Counted from the first letter of the stretch, positions 35,313 to 45,224 are shown. The stretch: DNA of 64,000 nucleotides from JAUXJB01 sp965226855 (GCA_965226855.1 CBDDEE010000026.1:62001-126000); one strand, 5' to 3'. A program made the numbers and translations. The notes: generated from the sequence alone by a model not told the origin.

Positions 35313-36389
35313 CTACTCGCCCGCGCGGTCGTCCGCGTAGCGATCGTGATAACGAAACTCGAACGCGTCGGCGACGGCGCGCATGCGGTCGGTCGCTACC
35401 TTCCAGGCGGCGACGAGTTCATCCTCTCGCGCGTAATCGAAGGGATCCTGGAGGCCCTGCTCCTCGTGACCGCCCCGCTGGGGGGAATGGTCCACGAGCC
35501 AGCGGGCCGTCCGCTCCAGGGCCTCGGTGGCGGGCAGGACGTCGCGGTAGCCCAGATCGTGGCGGAGCGCCGAGACATCGGTCATCCGGTGGAAGGTCCA
35601 GGACGTCATCAGCAGCGCGCACGTTTGCGGGGCGAGGTCGAGCGGGAGATCCACGATCTCCCAGCGGTGTTCGAGCTCGCGGGAGATGACCTCGACGACC
35701 TGCTTCAGCGTCAGGACGGTTTCGTCACTCACGTTGTACGCCTTTCCGCTCGCAGCCGCGGGGTGGTCTACGGCTAGGAGCAGGGCATGTGCGGCGTTCT
35801 CGCTGAAGGCCGCTGTGCGCAGGGTGAGGCCGCCGTCCGGCAAAATGATGTGCGGCCGCCCGTCGAGAATGCGCCGGACGATCAGCCACTCGCGCGGCAG
35901 GAGCTGGTTCGGGCCGTAGATGAGCGGATAGCGCAGGTGTGTCGCCGAGGGGTGCAGAGAGAAGACCAGCTCCTCGGTCTCCACGATGCGCGCCACCTTG
36001 TCGACCTCACCGTCCCCGGCCTTCGCTGCGTCCTCCCGCGTTGGTACGGGTAACCCCGGAGGGAAGATCGAGGTCGGCCGGCCGTAGCCCCGGTAGACCG
36101 GTACGCCTCCCACTGAGACGAGCCGGCCGCAACGGCCCTTCAGGAGCCGTGCGAGTACGCGAAGTCGCCCGTACATGACCACGGCCAGGTCGTAGCTGCG
36201 ATCGCCCAGCGCCTGGGCCGTCGCGTTCTCGTCGAAGGGATCCGTGTGGATGTGCTCGACGCGGTCCGTGATGCGCTCGACCTCGTGACCGCCGGTGTGG
36301 AGGATCGTCGTCTGGTAGCCGCGGGCCAGGAGACCCTCGACGACGAATGGTCCCGTCGGCCCGGTTCCACCGATGACCAGGGCCTTCAT
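35313..36389 (-). CDS. NAD-dependent epimerase/dehydratase family protein
   Basis: 358 aa from ATG 36389 (MKALVIGGTGPTGPFVVEGLL), a Rossmann GGTGPTG nucleotide site. Further strands include RGYQTTILHTGGHEVE and YDLAVVMYGRLRVL. The later part has the extended-SDR pattern LRYPLIYGPNQLLPREW and a substrate domain with HALLLAVDHPAAASGKAYNVSDE. The classical YxxxK cannot be placed with confidence (the region reads GVPVYRGYGRP), so it may be an atypical member. Substrate is unknown. Confidence 0.75.
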   Translation of the reverse strand: MKALVIGGTGPTGPFVVEGLLARGYQTTILHTGGHEVERITDRVEHIHTDPFDENATAQALGDRSYDLAVVMYGRLRVLARLLKGRCGRLVSVGGVPVYRGYGRPTSIFPPGLPVPTREDAAKAGDGEVDKVARIVETEELVFSLHPSATHLRYPLIYGPNQLLPREWLIVRRILDGRPHIILPDGGLTLRTAAFSENAAHALLLAVDHPAAASGKAYNVSDETVLTLKQVVEVISRELEHRWEIVDLPLDLAPQTCALLMTSWTFHRMTDVSALRHDLGYRDVLPATEALERTARWLVDHSPQRGGHEEQGLQDPFDYAREDELVAAWKVATDRMRAVADAFEFRYHDRYADDRAGE

Positions 36390-36615
36390 CGAACGCTTCG
36401 GCGGCGTGCGACGCACGGCTCCGACGCCCCTACGGGGCGGTCGCTCGATGAGTCCAGGATTCGCGTCATATCCTGCCTCCTCTGTTCGCGCCATCCGCGA
36501 CGGTTCGGGAACCCGAGAGGTTACCCCAAAGAGCAGCAGCCGCGCACCGCTCCGGGCCAAGACCACCAGACGCAAACGGAGGAACACCGGAGCGGCTCGG
36601 GGTCGACGACTTGGC

Positions 36616-37818
36616 TCAGGCTCGGATGACGCCCTGGGTCAGAAGATCGTCGATCTCCTGCACCGAGATCTCGATCCAGTCGCTCAGAATCTCGCGGCTG
36701 TGCTCCCCCAGCGCGGGGACAAGGGCGCGCACGCCGGATTCCGCGTCGAGCGAACGCAGCGGCGTGTTCGGTACCCGGAAGGGGCCGGCGCCATCATCGA
36801 TCTCGATCATGCTTCCCCGCTCCCGCACGCAGTCCTGCTCGATCGACTCCAGGGGAGTCAGATAGCGCGCGCAGGGGCAGCCCCCAGCGCTGATGATGTC
36901 CTCGCACTCCCGCGCGCTTCGCTGCTGCGTCCATTCTTCGAGTGCCTCCATCAAGAGCTCGTAGTTCCGCGAGCGGTCGCTCCCACCGAGCGGGAAGCGT
37001 TCGCGCCACTCCGGGTGACCAATCGCGTCGAGCAGGTCCTGGTAGTTCCTCGGGGAGATCGGCGTGACGATCACAAACCCGTCGCGAGCTCGGAGCGGTC
37101 CGTAGATCGTGCGGCGCCGCTGCGGGAACTGGGCCTCCTGCACCTCGTAGGCGAGCATGTTGTGCATGACGTCGAGCAAGGCGATGTCGAGTCGCTCGCC
37201 GCGACCCGTCCGCTCGCGTCGGAAGAGTGCCGCGCTGACCGCCGCCATGGCGTGGGTCGCCGCCAGGTAGTCCGCCGTGGCGTTCGCTCCCTGCATGGGT
37301 TTGTTGGCGTGCTCCAGGTAGGCCATGTAGGCGAGGTCGTAGCCGCTGACTGCCTGGATGATCGGCGCGTACGCCGAGCGGCCACGCCCGCTCCCGGTCT
37401 GCCCAAAGCCCGAAACCGAGCAGTAGATCAGGTCGGGCTTGCGCCGCACCACGCGCTCGAAGCCCAAACCAAGGGAGTCCATCACGCCGGGTCGGAAATT
37501 CTCCACCAGCACGTCCGCGTGCTCGATCAGGTCGAGGACGAGCTCGACCCCCCGCGCCTGCTTCAGGTCAATCACGACGCTCTTCTTCCCGCAGTTGAGC
37601 TGCGCGAAGTACGTACTCCTGCCCTTGCGTCGCGGATGACCGGCACGCAGCAGATCCCCCTGGGGTGGCTCGATCTTGATGACCTCGGCGCCGAGGTCCG
37701 CCATCAACCGTGTGCTGTAGGGCCCGGCGATGATCATGCTGAAATCGAGCACTCGCACACCGCTCAGTGCTCCCGGCGTCGTTGGCCCCTGGCTCTCTCC
37801 GTCCTGGCTACGCGCCAT
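36616..37818 (-). CDS. CaiB/BaiF family CoA transferase (family III)
   Basis: 400 aa. N-terminal VRVLDFSMIIAGPYSTRLMADLGAEVIKIE, then NCGKKSVVIDLKQ, and VENFRPGVMDSLGL. The catalytic Asp is present in ERLDIALLDVMHNML (last D), compared with the paralogue at 43921. These enzymes move CoA between carboxylic acids. It is adjacent, on the same strand, to an amidohydrolase, and in a region with other acyl-CoA genes. Confidence 0.85.
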   Translation of the reverse strand: MARSQDGESQGPTTPGALSGVRVLDFSMIIAGPYSTRLMADLGAEVIKIEPPQGDLLRAGHPRRKGRSTYFAQLNCGKKSVVIDLKQARGVELVLDLIEHADVLVENFRPGVMDSLGLGFERVVRRKPDLIYCSVSGFGQTGSGRGRSAYAPIIQAVSGYDLAYMAYLEHANKPMQGANATADYLAATHAMAAVSAALFRRERTGRGERLDIALLDVMHNMLAYEVQEAQFPQRRRTIYGPLRARDGFVIVTPISPRNYQDLLDAIGHPEWRERFPLGGSDRSRNYELLMEALEEWTQQRSARECEDIISAGGCPCARYLTPLESIEQDCVRERGSMIEIDDGAGPFRVPNTPLRSLDAESGVRALVPALGEHSREILSDWIEISVQEIDDLLTQGVIRA

Positions 37819-37899
37819 CTCCAGCGTCTCTCCTCTGCTCCCTCGACCGGAGACGGCTCGGGATCCGAGCGCTTACCCCGCCGGTGAGGTCAACTTCCT

Positions 37900-39104
37900 C
37901 TAGGCCCCAAGGTCCACGTGGTAAAGACGCGCCGCATTGTCCTGCAGAATCTTGCGGCGGCGGGTCTCGGTCCAGCCCGCGGTTACGTCGACCAGGTAGG
38001 CCTGGACGTTCGGATACTGGCAGGTGGGGTGAGGGAAGTCCGTCTCGAAAAGGACGTTGTCCTCGCCAATCGAATCGATCAGGCGCGTGGGCGCGGCGTG
38101 CTCGAACCAGAAGCAGGCGTAGACCTGGCGCTTAAAGTAGTACGAGGGGGGGTGCGGGAGCTGGTACTCCGCAGCCGAGCCGGTCTCCTCCCACTCGTAG
38201 TCCAGCGCCTCGAGCATGAACGGGACCCAGCCGATGCCGCTCTCGACGCTTACGATCTTCACGCCGGGAAAGCGCTCGAGAATTCCGCTGTACAGCACGT
38301 TGCCGAGCACGCGTGCGTTCTCCATGAACAAGTTCGTCGAGCCGAGCGCCAGCCGGCGCAGCGGACCCATGGACGGCCACGACGCGCGTCCGTACATGTT
38401 CATCGACGTCTGGCTCGCCGCGATATGGAAGTCGACCGGTGTGTCGAGCGCGCCGCATACCTCCCAGAACGGCGTCCACGCGTCGTCGGCCAGGTCGGGC
38501 ATGCCGATGCTGTCCGGGTCGCTGCACATCACGATGCCGCGCAGACCGAGCTCGACGGAGCGCTCGACCTCGGCGACGCAGTCGTCGATGTTCCACCAGG
38601 GCATGAGCGCCATGGGCAGCACTCGGTCGCCCGTCTCGGCCTGGATCTCGGCCATCGCGTCGTTGTAGACCGTCGCACACAGCTTGCGGAGCTCATCGTC
38701 CTCGACCTTGAGGAAATTCTGGTTACCGAAGCCCGCTAGGTTCGGGTAAACGACCTGGGCGTAGAGGCGGAACTCGTCGAGCAGTGCTACGCGCGCCTTC
38801 ATGTCGTACGATGCCACATGCACGTCCTCGTGCGACCAGCCCATGAACTCGAGCCCTTTCGATTTGCGGCCGTCGCGTGCGACGACACTGGTCGGGTTTG
38901 TCTTGCCGAGGTCACGTCGCTGTCCACGACCCAGTGGCGCTCGCCGTCGACCTCGACAACCCGTGGCAGCCGATCGCGGTAGCCCGCGGGCGCGCGCGAG
39001 CTCCAGAGGTCGAGAGGTTCGGAGATGTGACTGTCGGTATCGATGACCTTGAGGCACCGAATCGAAGCTTCCACCTCCGCGGTGGATGCGGCGGGTTGGG
39101 TCAT
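37900..39104 (-). pseudogene. Amidohydro_2 family protein, single-base frameshift
   Basis: The N-terminal part from ATG 39104 (IDTDSHISEPLDLW, a D-x-D-x-H metal motif) and the rest (GLEFMGWSHEDVHVASYDMKAR to LYHVDLGA) are in different frames. The frames join near 38905-38914, where one C appears to be missing in GTGACCTCGGCAAG (read on the minus strand). With one base restored the protein is 401 aa. The C-terminal FETDFPHPT holds the other metal ligand. The fold is that of ACMSD-type decarboxylases and hydrolases; the reaction is unknown. Confidence 0.85.
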
Positions 39105-39291
39105 TCTCAGTGCTCCTCTTCAATCGAGGGTGCGGAAGATTCTTGAGGGGTGTCACCCAGTGTACATCACACGTGCCTCCAGGGTGGTAGGCTGCGCTCA
39201 TGGGCTACCTCGCTGCGCGGCGATCGGGGAGATCGCGATCCCTCGAACCAGCGCGACAAGCTCGAAGAATCAGCACAGAAGGAGGCCCCCG

Positions 39292-39747
39292 GTGATCACC
39301 AACGGCGTTTCACACATCGCGCTGGGCGTGCGCGACATGGAGGAGTCGCTCGGCTTCTACCGCGATCTGCTCGGGTTCCACGTCGTGAGCGACGAGGTTC
39401 AGGAGGTTCGAGGGATTCTGCCGGCCCTCTACAAGGACCTGCACAAAACGCGCCGCGCGGTCACGCTCCGCTGGAAGAAGGGAGCGAGCGAGGCCTTCCT
39501 CGTCCTATCCGAGCACACCGATCGCGCCGTGAGTGGTGAGCCGATCAAGCTCGACCAGATCGGCATTCACCATTTTGCCTTCTGGGTGGAGGATCTACCC
39601 GGTGTCCACGAAGAGCTACTGGGCAAGGGCGCGAAGTTCGTCGTCCCGCCCACCAAGGCGAAGACCCCGAACGGGACCTTCAACAGTGCCTTCCTGTGTG
39701 ACCCTGATGGAATTCTCGTTCAGCTGGACGAGCTGACGCCTGAGTGA
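39292..39747 (+). CDS. VOC (glyoxalase/dioxygenase) superfamily protein
   Basis: 151 aa with a GTG start at 39292, chosen because AGGAGG lies 6-7 bp upstream and homology starts at ITNGVSHIALGV. Two beta-alpha-beta-beta-beta units are seen: SHIALGVRDMEESLGFYRDLLGF and HHFAFWVEDLPGVHEELL, ending PDGILVQLDE. The metal ligands would be His in SHIA and HHFAF and an acid in QLDE. The chemistry is not predictable. Confidence 0.8.
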   Translation: MITNGVSHIALGVRDMEESLGFYRDLLGFHVVSDEVQEVRGILPALYKDLHKTRRAVTLRWKKGASEAFLVLSEHTDRAVSGEPIKLDQIGIHHFAFWVEDLPGVHEELLGKGAKFVVPPTKAKTPNGTFNSAFLCDPDGILVQLDELTPE

Positions 39748-39763
39748 GACGCTAGCGCGCAGC

Positions 39764-40534
39764 TCAATCCCAGACGAGGCCGCCGTCGACGTTGAGTGAT
39801 TGCCCGGTGATGTTGACTGCCCCCGGCGATGCCAGGAATACGGCGGCGTCTGCGATGTGCTCGGGGCCGTTCGAACGACCCAGGGGGATCGAGGCGTCGA
39901 GACGGGCAAGCATCTCGGCGCGCTGGTCTTCGTTGAGCTTGCTCATCACGCTGTCGAACAGGTTGGTGATCGTCGCGCCCGGACAGATGGCGTTCACGTT
40001 GATGTTGTGCTTTGCGAGCTGGAAGGCACCGATCCGCGTCATGGCGATCACGGCTCCCTTGGTGCCGGCATACGCGATGTTCGACGTCCCTGTGTAACCC
40101 TTGCCGGCGATCGAGGCGATATTGATGATCCGCCCGCTGCGACGTTCCACCATGTCACGGGCCACGCGCTGCATGCAAAAGAAGAGGCCCTTCGCGTTCA
40201 CCGAGTGCATCCAATCCCAGTCCTCTTCGGTCACCTCGAAGAAGCCGAGCCTCCGGGTTACGCCGGCATTGTTGACGAGCACGTCGACGCGGCCGAACTC
40301 GGCGATCGCCGTGGCGACCATAGCGTCGACCTCGCTGAGCCTGCCCATGTCCGTCTGCACGAACAGCCCGCGGCGGCCCAGCGCTTCGACCTGCTTGGCG
40401 GTCTCCTCGCCTGTCGCCGCATCGATCTCGGCGAGCACAACGTCCGCACCTTCGCGTGCATAGCTCAGCGCAATGGCCTCGCCAATCCCGGATCCCGCGC
40501 CAGTCACGATCGCAACCTTGTCTGCTAGAAGCAT
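39764..40534 (-). CDS. SDR family oxidoreductase
   Basis: 256 aa. TGAGSGIGEA near residue 11, VLVNNAGVTRR near 84, NIASIAGKGYTG and catalytic YAGTK near 153, with NAICPG and a TGQSLNVDGG end. Probably NAD(P)-dependent, of FabG or hydroxysteroid type. It is convergent with the VOC gene, 17 bp away. Confidence 0.85.
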   Translation of the reverse strand: MLLADKVAIVTGAGSGIGEAIALSYAREGADVVLAEIDAATGEETAKQVEALGRRGLFVQTDMGRLSEVDAMVATAIAEFGRVDVLVNNAGVTRRLGFFEVTEEDWDWMHSVNAKGLFFCMQRVARDMVERRSGRIINIASIAGKGYTGTSNIAYAGTKGAVIAMTRIGAFQLAKHNINVNAICPGATITNLFDSVMSKLNEDQRAEMLARLDASIPLGRSNGPEHIADAAVFLASPGAVNITGQSLNVDGGLVWD

Positions 40535-40629
40535 CTCGATCCCCGTCTCGACCCCAGCACTTGCCTCCTCTACCCGGGGACGCCGGCTACCTCAAAGCAT
40601 CAGCCTCGTGCGGTGCCAGCTCCTTCCAT

Positions 40630-41094
40630 TCACGCCGAGTCGCCAAGCGCGTCGGCCCATCCCTCGTTCAGCGGCACCATGTAGTGCATCGAAACATCGC
40701 GGGAACGGAACTTCCACTCGTCACCGACCTTGACGTACTCGTCCTCGTAATGCCCAGCGCCGATTACACTCTCGCCGTCGCGCACGGCCCGGATCTCGAC
40801 ATAGCACGTCCCGCGAGCGCGGTCCGGGCCCTGAAGTTCCACCACGTGGTTGTGTATGAACGGCCGCGGTCTGAGGTCGTCTAGCGCGCGTTTGTAGACA
40901 TCGAGGAGATTCGCCCGCCCCTTGGTGGGAGGCCGGTCAGGTCCAGCCAGGTTGATCGAACCCTCCTCGGTGAACAGATCAACGATGCCGTCGACATCCC
41001 TCTGCCACACACAGTGGCAGTAGCGTATGGGCAGGTCGCGGATGGCCTCCCGATCCAACAGTTCTTGCAGAAGCTGCTCGCTGGTCTTTGCCAT
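40630..41094 (-). CDS. SnoaL/NTF2-like protein (SnoaL_4, BaiE-like)
   Basis: 154 aa. The opening REAIRDLPIRYCHCVWQRDVDGIVDLFTEEG and the HNHVVEL, YEDEYVK and WKFRSRDV strands are typical of SnoaL_4 proteins. This group includes BaiE, the bile-acid 7-alpha-dehydratase, as well as polyketide cyclases. A catalytic Tyr/His pair is plausible (RYCHC), but not proven. It lies between two SDR genes on the same strand, as in steroid-type catabolic clusters. Confidence 0.75.
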   Translation of the reverse strand: MAKTSEQLLQELLDREAIRDLPIRYCHCVWQRDVDGIVDLFTEEGSINLAGPDRPPTKGRANLLDVYKRALDDLRPRPFIHNHVVELQGPDRARGTCYVEIRAVRDGESVIGAGHYEDEYVKVGDEWKFRSRDVSMHYMVPLNEGWADALGDSA

Positions 41095-41149
41095 TGCTTG
41101 CTTTCATCCTGTTCGATGCGATCTGTTCGTAGTATACCCCGCTGGCTGT

Positions 41150-41923
41150 TCAGGGTCCCAGATCGGGCACGCCCGACCGGATCGACTGGCCTCCGTCGAC
41201 CACATAGGCCGCGCCGGTCACGTACGCTGCCTCGTCGCTAGCGAGGAAGAGCACAGTGTTGGCGATGTCTTCGGGGCGACCGAGCCGCCCGAGGGGAACG
41301 CGGCTTCCGATCCGTTCGCGCGCGCCCTCGTCCCTGAGGAAGGCCCGCTGGACGGCGGGCGTCTCGATCAGTCCGGGGCAGACGCAGTTGACCCGGACCC
41401 CGTGCGGAGCCCCCTCGAGCGCGGCGGCACGGCTGAGGTTCACGACTGCGGCCTTCGCCGCGTTGTACGCCGACATGCCGTCGTCAGCGCCGAGCCCCGA
41501 AATCGACGCGGTGTTCACGATCGCCCCGGAACCCTGGTCGAGCATTACCTCGAATGCGGCACGGATGCCATAGAACACCGCGTCCTGCGTGACGCGGATC
41601 GTGCGCTCCCAGCCCTCGTCGTCGAGCTTGCGGATGCGGTTGGCGCGCGCCCAGAAGGCGTTGTTGACGACAACATCGAGCCGCCCGAAGCGCTCGCGTG
41701 CAGTGGCCACCATCTGCCGGCAGTTCTGCGACTGTCCAACGTCGAGCTCCGCGAAGGCGGCGCCTGAGATCTCGCCCTCGAGGCGCTTGCCACGCTCCGC
41801 GTCGATGTCGACGATCAGCACGCGCGCCCCTTCATCGGCGAACCGACGCGAGATCGCCTCGCCGATTCCCGAGGCTCCCCCCGTAACGACCGCGCTCCTT
41901 CCAGAAAGGCGCCCCTCGCCCAT
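41150..41923 (-). CDS. SDR family oxidoreductase
   Basis: 257 aa from ATG 41923 (MGEGRLSGRSAVVTGGASG). TGGASGIGEA, VVVNNAFWARANR (NAG altered to NAF), NTASISGLGADDG and catalytic YNAAK near residue 152. The C-terminal TGAAYVVDGGQ is standard. It is part of the minus-strand group with SnoaL and the intact amidohydrolase. Confidence 0.83.
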   Translation of the reverse strand: MGEGRLSGRSAVVTGGASGIGEAISRRFADEGARVLIVDIDAERGKRLEGEISGAAFAELDVGQSQNCRQMVATARERFGRLDVVVNNAFWARANRIRKLDDEGWERTIRVTQDAVFYGIRAAFEVMLDQGSGAIVNTASISGLGADDGMSAYNAAKAAVVNLSRAAALEGAPHGVRVNCVCPGLIETPAVQRAFLRDEGARERIGSRVPLGRLGRPEDIANTVLFLASDEAAYVTGAAYVVDGGQSIRSGVPDLGP

Positions 41924-42026
41924 GTCAGCCTCCGCAGCTCGTGCCCTGATTCGTTCCGACAAGCATACCCGGGCGAGCACCAGGAAAGGGTGGGCGGCAG
42001 TACGCCCGACGCATCACATTGTGCCT

Positions 42027-43196
42027 CTAAGTGGGCAACTCCAGCTGGTACACGCGCGCGGCGTTCTCGTAGAGGACCTTGCGCTGGATGCTGCGGTCGA
42101 GTCCCCCGAGGCAGACCTGGACCTGCTCCTTCACACCCGGGTGCAGACAGGTCGGGTGCGGGTAGTCGGTCTCGAACATGACATTGTCGGCTCCCAGGCG
42201 CTCGATGGTGCGAGGCACATCCTCGTTCTCGAACCAGAACGACGCATAGATCTGTCGCTCGAAGTACTCCTTCGGCCGCAACTCGAGTCCGTCGCGGTTG
42301 ATCGTGTTCTCGCTCATCTGGTACTCGCAGGCCTCGAGCAGGAAGGGTAGCCAGCCGATGCCGCTCTCGACCGACACGAAATTCAGGCTTGGATACCGGT
42401 CGAGCAGACCACTGAAGATCAGATTGATGATGCAGCGCATGTTGTTCATGAACAACGTGGTCGAGACGGCCGCCAGCATCCGTCCGGTGGTCATGCCGCT
42501 CCAGGCGAGGGTACTGGGGTCGCCGCCAGCGAGTCCCGACCCGATGTGGAAGTTCACGGGCATACCGAACGCCTGAGCGCGCGACCAGAGCGGATCCCAG
42601 TAGGGGTCGCTCAGCGAGGGCAGTCCCCAGAGCTCGGGCGAGTCGGTCATGGTGATGCCCGTCAGCCCGAGCTGCTTCCTGCACCGCTCCAGCTCCTGAG
42701 CACACAAGTCGATGTCCCAGAAGGGCAGGAGCGCCTGAGGGAAGAGCCGACCGCGACTCTCCTTCTGGAGCTCGGCAAGCCCGTCGTTGTAGCCGGTGAT
42801 ACAGAAGTTGCGGAGTTCTACGTCGTCGACCTTCATGATCCCACCGCCGGCGAAGCCGAGAACGTTCGGATAGAGGATCTGGACGCTGAGACCGTGCTCG
42901 TCCATGTGCGCCAGCCGGGGCTCAACGTACGACGCGCCCGGAGTCATCTCCTCGAAGCTATCGAGTGAGAAGGCGCCGCGGATCTTCTCCCCGTCGGACT
43001 TGATCACACAGAAGCCTGGTGGTCCCAGCACTATGTCTCGATCGACAATCCACTGCTCCTTGCCGTCTTCGGTCTTGGTTACCCGCGGGGCGCGGTCCTT
43101 GAGCTTGGAGGGGGCGCGGTCGAGCCACAGGTTCGGCGGCTCTGTGAAGTGAGTGTCGATATCGATGATCGGCATCGCGGCCAGTGCGGTGTCCAT
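42027..43196 (-). CDS. Amidohydro_2 family metal-dependent hydrolase/decarboxylase
   Basis: 389 aa from ATG 43196, with AAAGGAGAG upstream. N-terminal IIDIDTHFTEPPNLW gives the D-x-D-x-H ligands, FHIG the barrel His near residue 215, and MFETDYPHPT the C-terminal Asp. The family includes ACMSD-type non-oxidative decarboxylases and lactone or amide hydrolases. It is the only intact one of three paralogues in 34.8-43.2 kb, and the fossil at 34868 is its close relative. Confidence 0.83.
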   Translation of the reverse strand: MDTALAAMPIIDIDTHFTEPPNLWLDRAPSKLKDRAPRVTKTEDGKEQWIVDRDIVLGPPGFCVIKSDGEKIRGAFSLDSFEEMTPGASYVEPRLAHMDEHGLSVQILYPNVLGFAGGGIMKVDDVELRNFCITGYNDGLAELQKESRGRLFPQALLPFWDIDLCAQELERCRKQLGLTGITMTDSPELWGLPSLSDPYWDPLWSRAQAFGMPVNFHIGSGLAGGDPSTLAWSGMTTGRMLAAVSTTLFMNNMRCIINLIFSGLLDRYPSLNFVSVESGIGWLPFLLEACEYQMSENTINRDGLELRPKEYFERQIYASFWFENEDVPRTIERLGADNVMFETDYPHPTCLHPGVKEQVQVCLGGLDRSIQRKVLYENAARVYQLELPT

Positions 43197-43302
43197 GGAG
43201 CTCTCCTTTTGATTATTTCCCGGGGCCGGCATCCTTCATACTATCCGCTCGAAGCGAATTATCACGAGAGCTCCCCGACCACCCGCTCAGCATTCAAGTC
43301 GA

Positions 43303-43689
43303 CTAGAAGTAGGTCGCGATCGCCCAGACTGCGGCGACCAGGACGACGAGCGCGGTGGCGCCCGCTCCGAGAGCGCGCGGGAGTCCGCTGGTGCTTTCGG
43401 GCTTCAGTCCTAGCGGGTGGGCGATGCGTGCCAGGAAGAGCGTGGCCCCGAAGGCATGTAGCGCCGTGCTCGAGACGCCGTTGAGCTCGAGAACGGCAAT
43501 CAGGATGAGTGCGACGGGAACCCATTCGGAGAAATTTCCGTGGCGACGAAAGGCCACGAGCTGCTGAGGGTTGTCTCCACCCCCCAGCGAGACGCCAGTC
43601 TTCGCCCGCAGCCAGCCGGAACTGGCTCCAAGCACCAGCCCGACGAGAGCGAGAAGCCCTGCATAAAGAGCAGTGATCGGTACGGGCAT
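43303..43689 (-). CDS. MAPEG family membrane protein
   Basis: 128 aa from ATG 43689. It has four hydrophobic segments: PITALYAGLLALVGLVLGASSG, WVPVALILIAVLELNG, LHAFGATLFLARIAHPLGL and LGAGATALVVLVAAVWA. The RxxGNFxEWVP and RxxHP signatures are those of MAPEG (glutathione S-transferase/eicosanoid) proteins in bacteria. It probably uses glutathione or a related thiol against lipophilic electrophiles. It is followed by nothing on its strand for over 100 bp. Confidence 0.82.
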   Translation of the reverse strand: MPVPITALYAGLLALVGLVLGASSGWLRAKTGVSLGGGDNPQQLVAFRRHGNFSEWVPVALILIAVLELNGVSSTALHAFGATLFLARIAHPLGLKPESTSGLPRALGAGATALVVLVAAVWAIATYF

Positions 43690-43920
43690 GAGAGCCTCTT
43701 CAGCTGTATCGAGTGTTAATCGATCCTCGTCCGGCTCGATTGTGACATGAATACTATCCCTCGGGAGCTTCCAGCATTCTCCCGACCGCTCCGCGTGTCC
43801 CTGCGCCGTGTAGTCCGTGCGCAGGTCATCACCGATCTTGCCCACCGCGACCTCGCGGAGTTCAGCCCGACAGATTGGCGGGCTCGGTGTAGAATCTCGA
43901 GCAAATCAGGGAGGTGCCTC

Positions 43921-45192
43921 ATGCCTGAGCCACTCGAGGGATTTCGGGTCGTCGAGCTCGGAACCGCGATCCAGGGGCCTGCCGCGGCCCTCTTCCTGTC
44001 CGACATGGGCGCGGAGGTCATCAAGATCGAGCCACCCACCGGAGAGGCAAATCGGATGCATCGCGGGGCGAACGTGCCGTTCCCTGCAGACGCGCACAGC
44101 ACGCAGTTCGTGGCCGGAAATCGCGGCAAGAAGTCGCTCTGGCTTGACGCAAACGGCGAGCGGGGTCGCGCGACCCTCTATCGGCTGTTCGAGAGGGCGG
44201 ACGTGTTCGTGTCCAACTACCGGCAGTCGGCGCTGGATCGCATGGGCTACAGCTACGAGACGCTGCGCGAGCTCAACCCGCGGCTCATCTATGCCGTGGT
44301 GAACGGCTTCGGTCCAAAGGGCGCGTTGAGCGACAAGGCCATGGTGGACGGAGCGGCGCAAGCGCGGGGCGGGCTCATGAGCTTGACGGGTCGTCCTGGC
44401 GGTTCGCCCACCATCGCCGGTGCCGCGATCGCCGACACGTCGGGTGCCATGCAATTCGCCCTCGGGATCATGACGGCGCTGGTCGCGCGCGAGCGCTACG
44501 GCGTGGGGCAGAAAGTAAACACGTCTGGCTACGGCGCGCAGATCTGGCTGCAGCTGTGGGAGCTCACGCACTCGTCCATGACGGGCCAGGCGCTCTCGCA
44601 GGCCGGCAATCACCTTATGAACGTCCCGGGCATGTACGGGATCTACGAGACGAAGAGTGGCGAGTTCCTGTTCCTGGCCTTCCCGCTCACCAAAGACTCC
44701 TGGCTGGCGATGTGCGACTTCCTTGGCGAGCCGGAGCTCGCGGCCGACCCCCGCTGGCACAACACCGCCCTGCGTATCGGCATGACCGACCCGGACGAGC
44801 ACTACGACCTGATGCGGGAGCGGCTCACCGCGGCCTTCCTGCGCAAGCCCATGAAGGAGTGCGAGGAGTTCCTCGACTCCGAGCCGGAGATCATCTGGAA
44901 CCGCGTGGCGAGCCACGACGAGGTCATCAACGATCCCCAGGCGCTGGCCAACGACTACTTCGTCGACATGGACATCTCCGGGGTGGGCCCGACCCGTGTC
45001 GTGGGTAACCTGGTGCACCTCAGCGAGACGCCGGGATCCGCGAAGGGACCCAGCGCCGAGCAGGGACAGCACACCGAGGAGATCCTGCTCGAGCTCGGCT
45101 ACTCCTGGGACGAGATCACCTCCCTGAACGACGAGACACAGGCGGGGATACGCCGCGCCTTCATCAAGGCAGGCATCGAGCCCCCCGCTTGA
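43921..45192 (+). CDS. CaiB/BaiF family CoA transferase (no obvious catalytic Asp)
   Basis: 423 aa; ATG 43921 behind GGGAGGT, and a TAGAAT hexamer at 43890-43895. Fold motifs: FRVVELGTAIQGPAAALFLSDMG, NRGKKSLWLDANG and VSNYRQSALDRMGY. In the segment where family III enzymes carry their catalytic Asp (…LLD-type), this protein reads KVNTSGYGAQIW near residues 198-208, with Gly at the aligned place. A subfamily with Gly here exists to my knowledge, so activity cannot be excluded. It is divergent from the MAPEG gene. Confidence 0.8.
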   Translation: MPEPLEGFRVVELGTAIQGPAAALFLSDMGAEVIKIEPPTGEANRMHRGANVPFPADAHSTQFVAGNRGKKSLWLDANGERGRATLYRLFERADVFVSNYRQSALDRMGYSYETLRELNPRLIYAVVNGFGPKGALSDKAMVDGAAQARGGLMSLTGRPGGSPTIAGAAIADTSGAMQFALGIMTALVARERYGVGQKVNTSGYGAQIWLQLWELTHSSMTGQALSQAGNHLMNVPGMYGIYETKSGEFLFLAFPLTKDSWLAMCDFLGEPELAADPRWHNTALRIGMTDPDEHYDLMRERLTAAFLRKPMKECEEFLDSEPEIIWNRVASHDEVINDPQALANDYFVDMDISGVGPTRVVGNLVHLSETPGSAKGPSAEQGQHTEEILLELGYSWDEITSLNDETQAGIRRAFIKAGIEPPA

Positions 45193-45224
45193 TCATCCGT
45201 TGCTGAGCGCCAGCTGTTCCGGGA

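Noticed and set aside
39747..39763. GACGCTAGCG near gene ends at 21250 and 39750 as a shared terminator
   Set aside because: A short palindrome found twice, with no T-run or longer stem; probably chance in GC-rich DNA.
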